DNA from: Clostridiales bacterium | GTDB taxonomy: Bacteria; Bacillota; Clostridia; Christensenellales; Aristaeellaceae | NCBI GenBank assembly: GCA_019409045.1 | Contig: DXVG01000094.1 | Location: 1 to 6,919, forward strand | DNA: 6,919 nucleotides | Direction of reading: 5' to 3' | Part shown: piece by piece, positions 1 to 5,036 of the stretch | Layout of the letters: every line of letters starts with the position of its first letter | Position numbering within the stretch: position 1 is the stretch's first letter | Translations under genes and position numbers: made by a program | The notes under the pieces: generated by a model | Database searches by the model: none | The model's input: only the letters and a program-made list of their open reading frames with translations | Told to the model about the DNA's origin: nothing

Positions 1-43
1 GACAGGGACAGACAAGGCGCGTTCCTCCCTTTCTCAGCATGCC

Positions 44-81
44 AAAAGAAGGGGCGCGATCCTGCGAAAGGAACGCGCCCC
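44..81 (-). terminator. Intrinsic terminator after the coiled-coil membrane protein gene
   Basis: Read on the minus strand, GGGGCGCG (81-74) pairs perfectly with CGCGCCCC (58-51). After one mismatch, three more inner pairs close a 7-nt loop. The run TTCTTTT (50-44) follows the stem directly. The hairpin begins 17 nt after the TAG stop (101-99) of the 602-residue protein gene, as expected for a Rho-independent terminator ending that transcription unit. There is no T run on the plus-strand side, so it is probably one-directional. Confidence 0.8.
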
Positions 82-98
82 GCCCGACGCGATCGCGC

Positions 99-1907
99 CT
101 ATTGCGCGCTCTGCGTCACCAGAAGCTCCACCGGCACGCGCACGCTGGAGAGCACGTTGCCCTCCGCGTCGCGCGCGCTCTGCACGGCCACGGCCTCGTA
201 ATTGCCCGGCTCGAGCGCCGCGCCGAGCTGTACCGAGGTCAGCGCCTCGCCCGGCTCGATCGGCTCGGAGGTGTACACCGCCTCGCCATTCACCAGGAGC
301 TCAAACACCATCGCGTTCGCGCTGTCGGCGCTGTTTTGCACCATCACGTCCTGCGAAAGCCCGCTCTGGTCGAACACCAGCACGCTGCCAAGCTGCGTGG
401 ACAGGTGGCTCTCGCCCACGCTCACCTCGCGCTCTATGCGGTAGGCGCGCATCTCCGCCAGCCGCGCGTCAAACTCGGCCTGCGCGCTCTCGAGCTCTAC
501 GGCCGCCTCGGCAAGCGCGCCGCGCTCCGCCTCCAGCTCCGTCTCCAGCCCCGAGATCTGCGCCTCCAGCGCCGCGGCCTCCTCCGCGCTGCGGCTGTTG
601 GCCTCCTCCAGCGCCGCGCCCGCCTCGGCGATCTGCGCCTCCAGCGCCGCAATGGACGCCTCGCCCTCCTCGATCTGCGCGTGCAGGTCGGTCACGGTCT
701 GGTTGGCCTCGGCAAGCTGCTCCTCGGCCTGCGCAAGCTGCTGCTGCGCGTCGGCGAGCTGCGCCTGCGCGGCCTCGACGTCGCTCGTGTCGGCGAGCTG
801 GGACTCCAGCTCCGCAATGGCCGCGTCCTTATCCGCGATCTGCGCCTCCAGCGCAGCCACGCGCTCGCGCAGCTCCGCCTCCAGCGCGGCCGCGTCGGTC
901 GCCGCGTCGGCGGTCGCATCGACAGCTGCGTCGGAAGTTACATCTGAAGTTATATCTGTAGTTACATCATCGGCTATATCCGTAGTCGCATCGGTCGCCG
1001 CATCGGCAGTCACATCGGTCGCCGTATCTGCCGCCGCGTCGGTCGCCACATCGGCCGTCGCATCATCGGCCGTCGCATCCGCAGCCGTATCTGCCGCCGC
1101 GTCGGTCGCCGCGTCCGCAGTCACATCCGCCGCAGCGTCGGTCGCTATATCGGCCGCCGCGTCGGTCGCAGCATCCACAGTTGCATCGGAGATCGCTTCG
1201 CCCGCCGCGTCCGCGGTCGCGCTCGCGGGCTCGACGCCCGCATCGGTCGCGCCCTCCAGCTCGGCAATGCGCGCGTCGCGCTCAGCCACGAGCGCCTCCA
1301 GCTCGGCGAGCTGCTGCGCCAGCGCCTCCAGCTCGGGCGTGGAATCCACCATCGCCAGCTCCTCGCGCAGCCGGTCGGCCTCGGCGGCGCCGGCCTCTAC
1401 CTCGGCGGTGAGCGCGTCCACCTGGGCGGCGCCGGCCTCCACCTCGGCGGTGAGCGCCTCGACCTGCGCGTTGGCCTCGCCCAGCTCGGTCTCCACCTGC
1501 GCAAGCTGCTCCTCGGCGGTCTGCCGCGCGGCCTCAAGGTCGAACACCTGCACCTTGAGCGTCTCCAGTTCCTCCTGTGCGCTTTCGAGGGACGCGTCCC
1601 TGTCGGTCAGGTCCGCCTGTGCGGTCGAAAGTTCCTCCTGCGCGGCCGAAAGCTGCGTGGAAAGGCTCTGAAGCTGCGCCTCCAGCTCCGCCTTTTCGCC
1701 GGTGAGCTGCTCGCTCTGGCCGGTGGCCTCGGCGAGCGCCTCCTCGAGCGCGAGGTAGTTGTCGCGCTCCTGCTCGAGCTGCGCGTTCGCGCTTGCAAGC
1801 TCCGCGGCCGTCTTGTTGCGCTCGCTGTTGAAGTACACCAGCGCCGCGATCGCGGCCACGAGCAGTACAAGCAGTACCGTCAACCAAATCTTGTGTTTGC
1901 GCTCCAT
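99..1907 (-). CDS. Membrane-anchored coiled-coil protein with Ala/Asp/Thr tract and C-terminal beta-rich domain
   Basis: I do not recognise this 602-residue protein as a named gene. A basic N-terminus (MERKHK) precedes one membrane helix at about residues 8-26, giving an uncleaved anchor with the rest outside. Residues about 30-217 and 342-490 have heptad-like, Glu/Gln/Ala/Leu-rich coiled-coil sequence. Between them, residues about 219-341 consist almost only of Ala, Asp, Thr and Val/Ile, with Asp about every fourth residue. Residues about 495-600 change character: beta-prone, with EPGEALTSVQLGAALEPGNY and a C-terminal VPVELLV strand. This resembles small beta-sandwich domains seen at the C-terminus of Firmicutes surface proteins (from memory of the pattern, not a search). 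The start is ATG 1907 with an ideal AAGGAGG at 1921-1915, 7 nt upstream. It has its own promoter and terminator. Role inferred: an envelope spacer or scaffold. Residues 151-164 and 165-178 are a near-exact duplication. Low complexity would produce spurious database hits to myosin- or SMC-like proteins. Confidence 0.9.
   Translation of the reverse strand: MERKHKIWLTVLLVLLVAAIAALVYFNSERNKTAAELASANAQLEQERDNYLALEEALAEATGQSEQLTGEKAELEAQLQSLSTQLSAAQEELSTAQADLTDRDASLESAQEELETLKVQVFDLEAARQTAEEQLAQVETELGEANAQVEALTAEVEAGAAQVDALTAEVEAGAAEADRLREELAMVDSTPELEALAQQLAELEALVAERDARIAELEGATDAGVEPASATADAAGEAISDATVDAATDAAADIATDAAADVTADAATDAAADTAADATADDATADVATDAAADTATDVTADAATDATTDIADDVTTDITSDVTSDAAVDATADAATDAAALEAELRERVAALEAQIADKDAAIAELESQLADTSDVEAAQAQLADAQQQLAQAEEQLAEANQTVTDLHAQIEEGEASIAALEAQIAEAGAALEEANSRSAEEAAALEAQISGLETELEAERGALAEAAVELESAQAEFDARLAEMRAYRIEREVSVGESHLSTQLGSVLVFDQSGLSQDVMVQNSADSANAMVFELLVNGEAVYTSEPIEPGEALTSVQLGAALEPGNYEAVAVQSARDAEGNVLSSVRVPVELLVTQSAQ
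885..1253 (-). repeat. Degenerate repeat encoding an Ala/Asp/Thr tract
   Basis: This in-frame segment encodes residues about 219-341 of the 602-residue protein. The unit is about four codons (patterns such as TDAA, AADV, TADA), giving 12-bp periodicity with many copies of GCCGCGTCGGTCGC-like sequence on the plus strand. The copies differ by synonymous and conservative changes, so the tract is an old or actively drifting expansion, not a perfect microsatellite. Length variation between strains is likely. Confidence 0.75.
1383..1466 (-). repeat. 42-bp tandem duplication within the coiled-coil gene
   Basis: Two adjacent 42-bp copies are visible: CTCGGCGGTGAGCGC occurs at 1401-1415 and 1443-1457, and GGCGCCGGCCTC recurs with the same 42-bp offset. 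They encode the 14-residue units ALTAEVEAGAAQVD and ALTAEVEAGAAEAD (residues 151-178). Fourteen residues is exactly two heptads, so the duplication keeps the coiled-coil phase. Confidence 0.8.
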
Positions 1908-1914
1908 GCAACGG

Positions 1915-1921
1915 CCTCCTT
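1915..1921 (-). promoter_or_regulatory. Ribosome binding site AAGGAGG
   Basis: On the minus strand AAGGAGG (1921-1915) lies 7 nt before ATG 1907. It is a near-perfect Shine-Dalgarno match and fixes the start of the 602-residue protein, placing the basic six-residue leader directly before the membrane helix. A self-complementary GC-rich stretch (1947-1935) sits 13 nt upstream in the probable 5' leader and could fold into a small stem. Confidence 0.85.
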
Positions 1922-1965
1922 GTCGCGCCGGGCGGCGCGGCCCGCGCGGTTTTATCCATACGTTG

Positions 1966-1994
1966 ATTATAGCATAAACGAAAGAAAATAGGAA
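1966..1994 (-). promoter_or_regulatory. Extended -10 promoter for the coiled-coil protein gene
   Basis: On the minus strand TGCTATAAT (1974-1966) is a consensus -10 hexamer preceded by the TGn extension. A weak -35 candidate, TTCCTA, lies at 1994-1989 with a 17-bp spacer. The region is strikingly AT-rich for this GC-rich window. The expected transcription start is near 1959, leaving a leader of about 50 nt. It lies just downstream of the mnmA terminator, so this gene is probably transcribed independently. Confidence 0.8.
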
Positions 1995-2019
1995 GCGTCT
2001 GCGAAGGGAAATCCTGCCG

Positions 2020-2045
2020 AAAAAAATGCGCCCGGCCGCGCGGGC
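2020..2045 (-). terminator. Probable intrinsic terminator directly after mnmA
   Basis: Immediately after the TGA stop (2048-2046), the minus strand reads GCCCG (2045-2041), a 6-nt GC-rich loop, then CGGGC (2034-2030), followed by GCA and seven T residues (2026-2020). The 5-bp stem is short but all G/C, and the T run is uninterrupted. It would end the four-gene operon before the next promoter. Confidence 0.65.
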
Positions 2046-3128
2046 TCAGGCGCGAAACGCGCGCTCCACCGGACCGCCGCCCAGGCACACATCGCCCGCG
2101 TACACCACCGCCGCCTGGCCGGGCGTGACCGCGCGCTGCGGCCGGGAAAACTCCACGCGCATGCGGCCTGCCTGCACCATCGCGCGCGCCGCCTGCAGCG
2201 GCTGGCGGTGCCGGAGACGGACTGCGCAGTCAAACCACGCGCCCTCGGGCGCGGGCGCGCGGCCCGCCAGCCACGAAAGCTCGCCCGCCTCGCAGGCCAC
2301 GCTGTACAGAAGCGGCGAATCCTCGCCCTGCTGCACGATCAGGCGGTTGTTTGCAAGGTCCTTGTCCACCACGAACCAGCGCCGCCCGTCCCCGCCGCCG
2401 CCGATGCCCAGGCCGCGGCGCTGGCCGAGCGTGTAGTACATAAGCCCGTCGTGCCGGCCCACGCGCGCGCCGTCGGGGGTGACGATGTCGCCCGGCTGGG
2501 CGGGCAGGTAGCCGGAGAGGAACTTTTTGAAGTTGCGCTCGCCGATGAAGCACACGCCGGTGGAGTCCTTCTTCCCGGCCACGGGCAGGTTTGCCTCGCG
2601 CGCGATCTGGCGCACCTGCGACTTGCACAGGCCGCCCACGGGAAACAGCGCCCTGGACAGCGCATGCTGGTCGATCTGGTGGAGGAAGTAGGTCTGGTCC
2701 TTGTTCTCGTCCGCCGCGCGCAGGAGCGTATAGGCGTCCCCGTCCCTGCCGATGCGCGCGAAGTGGCCGGTGGCCAGCCTGTCCGCGCCGAGCTGCTCGG
2801 CAAAGCGCAGAAACGCGCTGAACTTGATCTCGCGGTTGCACAAGACGTCCGGATTGGGCGTGCGGCCGCGCCGGTATTCGTCCAGAAAGTGCCGGAACAC
2901 GCGCTGATAATACTCGCGGGAGAAGTTGACGGAATAGTAGGGCACGCCGATGGCGTCGCACACGCGCCGCACGTCCGCCCAGTCGCGCTCGGCGCTGCAC
3001 ACGCCGCCCTCGTCCTTCTCCTCCCAGTTGTTCATGAACACGCCGATGACCTCGTGTCCCTCGCGCCGGAGCAAAAGCGCCGCGACCGACGAATCCACAC
3101 CGCCGGACATGCCCACTACGATGCGCAT
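2046..3128 (-). CDS. mnmA: tRNA-specific 2-thiouridylase MnmA
   Basis: MnmA is a cytoplasmic enzyme that uses ATP and persulfide sulfur to thiolate C2 of the wobble uridine U34 in tRNAs for Lys, Glu and Gln. The 360-residue length is normal for the family. The PP-loop GMSGGVDSS is at residues 6-14. The TPNPDVLCNREIKF segment carries Asp94 and catalytic Cys97, and DSTGVCFIGER carries the second catalytic Cys193. GHFAR (121-125), DQTYFL (144-149), GLMYYTLGQR (228-237) and the C-terminal VTPGQAAVVY and CLGGG motifs are all present, so the protein looks intact. The frame stays open upstream to 3425, but the start is ATG 3128: AGGGGGGAG lies 5 nt upstream and the protein then begins MRIVVGMSGG as in the family. 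The start is only 14 nt after the stop of the preceding membrane-protein gene, so it is probably co-transcribed with the proton-channel genes. Confidence 0.98.
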   Translation of the reverse strand: MRIVVGMSGGVDSSVAALLLRREGHEVIGVFMNNWEEKDEGGVCSAERDWADVRRVCDAIGVPYYSVNFSREYYQRVFRHFLDEYRRGRTPNPDVLCNREIKFSAFLRFAEQLGADRLATGHFARIGRDGDAYTLLRAADENKDQTYFLHQIDQHALSRALFPVGGLCKSQVRQIAREANLPVAGKKDSTGVCFIGERNFKKFLSGYLPAQPGDIVTPDGARVGRHDGLMYYTLGQRRGLGIGGGGDGRRWFVVDKDLANNRLIVQQGEDSPLLYSVACEAGELSWLAGRAPAPEGAWFDCAVRLRHRQPLQAARAMVQAGRMRVEFSRPQRAVTPGQAAVVYAGDVCLGGGPVERAFRA

Positions 3129-3133
3129 TTTCG

Positions 3134-3142
3134 CTCCCCCCT
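3134..3142 (-). promoter_or_regulatory. Ribosome binding site that sets the mnmA start
   Basis: The minus strand reads AGGGGGGAG (3142-3134), then CGAAA, then ATG (3128-3126). The site begins at the base directly after the TAG stop (3145-3143) of the preceding gene. It decides the mnmA start against the longer open frame that continues to 3425, and the tight spacing suggests translational coupling. Confidence 0.85.
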
Positions 3143-3736
3143 CTACGCCTCGGGCGTGGCCGCGGGCGCGGGCGTGGGCGTGGGGCTGGGCGACGGCGTG
3201 GGCGTAGGCGTGGGCGTGGGCTCTATGATGACGCTCTTTTCCTGCATGCCCACGATCTTCCACTTGCCCTCGCTCTTCATCAGCGTTATGTCGTAGCGGC
3301 GGCCCTGCCAGGCGGGCACCATGGGGTCGGCCGAGTTTTTGCGGCTGGAGAGCACCGTGCCGGTGATGGAGGGCACGCGCTCGACCACGGTGCAGGTGGC
3401 GTAGTCGTCCCACGGCCACGCCCACAGGCTCTCGATGGTCAGCTCGTGCTCAAAGTCCGTGATGTTGTAGTCCACATAGGGCGAGCTTCCGTCAAAGGCC
3501 GCGGTCAGCGCGGGGTCTGCGCTCAAAAAGCTGCCGTGGAAGTAGTTGTTCAGCTCCGGCGCGTCCTCGCGCGTGAGGATGACCTCCACGCGCTTTTCCA
3601 GGCCGTCGTTCAATACGATGTAGACATTGGCCGTGTTCATGCACATGTAAAACGCGCACAGAAGCACCGACACCGCGATGGTGAACACCAGCAGGCGCGA
3701 TGCGATGAACCAGATCAGCCGTCGAATGTACTTCAA
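3143..3736 (-). CDS. Single-pass membrane protein of unknown function with Thr-Pro tail
   Basis: I cannot name this 197-residue protein. A basic start (MKYIRR) leads into one membrane helix at about residues 8-31, so the remainder should be extracytoplasmic. Residues about 35-170 form a compact mixed domain ending in RRYDITLMKSEGKWKIVGMQ. That ending resembles the last strands of NTF2-like or lipoprotein-type small domains, but the resemblance is only suggestive. Residues 172-197 are a low-complexity tail of alternating Thr/Pro and Ser/Pro. The start is TTG (3736-3734), supported by GGAGGGAG at 3750-3743, 6 nt upstream; the next in-frame ATG would cut into the membrane helix. It begins 30 bp after the OmpA-domain gene and ends 14 bp before mnmA. 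The context suggests an accessory to the proton-channel complex, which is inference. An unrelated envelope protein sharing the transcript is the alternative. Confidence 0.87.
   Translation of the reverse strand: MKYIRRLIWFIASRLLVFTIAVSVLLCAFYMCMNTANVYIVLNDGLEKRVEVILTREDAPELNNYFHGSFLSADPALTAAFDGSSPYVDYNITDFEHELTIESLWAWPWDDYATCTVVERVPSITGTVLSSRKNSADPMVPAWQGRRYDITLMKSEGKWKIVGMQEKSVIIEPTPTPTPTPSPSPTPTPAPAATPEA
3159..3220 (-). repeat. Hexanucleotide repeat encoding the Thr-Pro tail
   Basis: The plus strand shows repeated GGGCGT and close variants (GGGCGC, GGGGCT, GGCGTA), which on the minus strand encode alternating Pro with Thr, Ser or Ala at residues about 173-193 of the membrane protein. Tracts of this kind change length by slippage in whole 6-bp units without breaking the frame, so strain variation is likely. 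Confidence 0.7.
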
Positions 3737-3742
3737 GAGAAA

Positions 3743-3750
3743 CTCCCTCC
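3743..3750 (-). promoter_or_regulatory. Ribosome binding site supporting a TTG start
   Basis: The minus strand reads GGAGGGAG (3750-3743), then TTTCTC, then TTG (3736-3734). The strength and 6-nt spacing of this site are the main support for a non-ATG start in the membrane-protein gene. A perfect small stem, GGCGC-ATC-GCGCC (3763-3751), abuts it on the upstream side. Confidence 0.8.
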
Positions 3751-3766
3751 GGCGCGATGCGCCTGG

Positions 3767-5023
3767 CTATGTCGTGGGAACGGGCGGCGCGGCGGTGGCG
3801 GTGGGCGCCTGCGCGGCCTCGGCCTGCGAGGTCCCGGCCTGCGCGGCGTCCGTCTGCGCGGCATCCGTCTGCGCGGAAGCGTCGCTCTGCTCCAGAATGG
3901 CCTGCAACTGCGTCACCATCTGCTCGTCGGTGAGGCGGAACTTGAACACCACGCGGCGCGATGCGGAGCGGTCCTCTGCGCCGTCCGCGCCGTAGATCAG
4001 GTCGCTCTCCGAGCGGCCGTTGGCGGTGGTCACGTCGCGCAGGTGCTCGCGCGTGGCCTCGTCGATCTGCGCGTAGCCGTCGGCGAGCACATAGCTTGCC
4101 ACGCTGTAGGCGCGCTGCTGCGACAGAAGCAGGTTGTCTATGTAGCTGCCCACGGAGTCTGTGTGGCCCTCGATGATGATCTCGCTGACGTAGGAGCGAT
4201 ACTCGTCGGAGAACAGCACGTCCAGATACACGGGCAGGAACTGGTCGATGCGCGCGCAGCCCTCGTCGGACAGGTCGGACCTGCCGGTGTCGAACAGCAC
4301 GTCGCTGGCGAGCGCGATCGCGCCGCTGGTGGGGTCCACCGTGGCGGATATGTTCGCCTCGCGCAGCGCGCTGGACAGATCGGAGATGATCTGCGTGCGT
4401 ATGCCCACGAGCTCCTCGATCTGCTGTTGCTGCCGGGCGAGCTGCTGCTGCTGGTCGGCGATCTGGCTGTGCTGCTGGGAAAGCTGCTGCTGCTGGCTGT
4501 CGAGCGTCTCCAGCGTCGCGGCCAGCTCCGCCTCCTGCGCGTCGAGCTCCTCCTGCGTCTTTTGCGCGGCCTCCTGCGCGGCGGCGAGCAGAAGCTGCTG
4601 CACGGCCAGGTCCTCCTGCGCGGCGGTGAGCTCAACCTGCGATGCGGCGAGCTCGTCCTGCGCGGCGGTGAGCTCGTCCTGCGATGCGGCAAGCTCGTCC
4701 TGTGCGGTGGCCAGTTCGTCCTGCGCGGTAGCCAGCGCGGCGCTCTTTTCATCCAGCTCGGTCTGCGCGGCGGCGAGCGCGGCCTCCTGTTGGGCGATGT
4801 CCTGCTCGCTCTGGGCGAGCGAGGCCTGCAGAAGCACCATCTGGTCGCGGCGCTCCTCGTAGTCGTCATACATCAGGAAGTACTGATAGAGTATGTAGAA
4901 CAATACCAGTATGATCACCAGCACCAGCGCGCTCATCAGGTCGGAAAAGCTCAGCCAGAAGCTGTTTTTGTCCCCGCCGCTCGCTGCGCGCCTGCGCGTG
5001 CGGGTGTACTTGCTCATGCGCAT
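3767..5023 (-). CDS. MotB/OmpA-family peptidoglycan-anchored motor subunit, ZorB-like
   Basis: This is the partner of the proton-channel gene just upstream. The 418-residue protein has a short basic cytoplasmic start, then one membrane helix at about residues 25-47 opening with SFSDLMSALV. Asp28 there occupies the place of the ion-carrying Asp of MotB, ExbD, TolR and ZorB. Residues about 55-205 are coiled coil, including six tandem heptads (102-143) and Gln-rich stretches. Residues about 205-366 are an OmpA-like peptidoglycan-binding domain with VLFDTGRSDL, IIIEGHTDSVG, LSQQRAYSV, ANGRSESD and ASRRVVFKF in family order. Residues 367-418 form an Ala/Gln/Thr/Pro-rich tail. The protein should plug the channel and grip the cell wall outside. 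ATG 5023 is chosen over ATG 5017 because the G-rich site at 5038-5031 lies 7 nt from it. The gap from the upstream gene is 13 bp. A flagellar MotB is less likely, given the absence of flagellar genes and the long coil. Confidence 0.95.
   Translation of the reverse strand: MRMSKYTRTRRRAASGGDKNSFWLSFSDLMSALVLVIILVLFYILYQYFLMYDDYEERRDQMVLLQASLAQSEQDIAQQEAALAAAQTELDEKSAALATAQDELATAQDELAASQDELTAAQDELAASQVELTAAQEDLAVQQLLLAAAQEAAQKTQEELDAQEAELAATLETLDSQQQQLSQQHSQIADQQQQLARQQQQIEELVGIRTQIISDLSSALREANISATVDPTSGAIALASDVLFDTGRSDLSDEGCARIDQFLPVYLDVLFSDEYRSYVSEIIIEGHTDSVGSYIDNLLLSQQRAYSVASYVLADGYAQIDEATREHLRDVTTANGRSESDLIYGADGAEDRSASRRVVFKFRLTDEQMVTQLQAILEQSDASAQTDAAQTDAAQAGTSQAEAAQAPTATAAPPVPTT
4595..4720 (-). 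repeat. Six tandem 21-bp heptad repeats in the ZorB-like gene
   Basis: Residues 102-143 read as six consecutive seven-residue units: DELATAQ, DELAASQ, DELTAAQ, DELAASQ, VELTAAQ and EDLAVQQ. Units 2-3 and 4-5 form a near-duplicate pair, so there is also a 42-bp higher-order period. At DNA level, GAGCTCGTCCTGCG-like sequence recurs every 21 bp on the plus strand. The array sits in the extracytoplasmic coil between the membrane helix and the wall-binding domain, so its copy number would set the reach of the anchor. Confidence 0.85.
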
Positions 5024-5036
5024 ATGCCCGCCCCCC

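Noticed and set aside
1..40. Possible start of another minus-strand gene at the left edge: GGGAGG (29-24) followed by TTG (15-13), or ATG at 40-38.
   Set aside because: Fewer than 15 codons are visible before the edge, and the sequence may be only the region after the terminator. It cannot be supported.
885..1253. CRISPR-like or minisatellite array.
   Set aside because: The repeats are short, degenerate, in frame and have no spacers; they are coding low complexity.
39..1671. Open frames on the plus strand (39-947 and 598-1671), the latter almost only Ala/Ser/Val.
   Set aside because: These are mirror images of the coiled-coil and Ala/Asp/Thr repeats; the minus-strand gene has an ideal ribosome binding site, promoter and terminator.
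2208..3296. 362-codon open frame on the plus strand, opposite mnmA.
   Set aside because: The minus strand carries every MnmA motif; the plus translation is low-complexity Ala/Val/Arg/His.
3129..3425. N-terminal extension of about 99 residues on MnmA from the longer open frame.
   Set aside because: The extension lies inside the preceding gene, is His/Ala/Arg-rich, and the ATG at 3128 has its own ribosome binding site and gives the normal family N-terminus.
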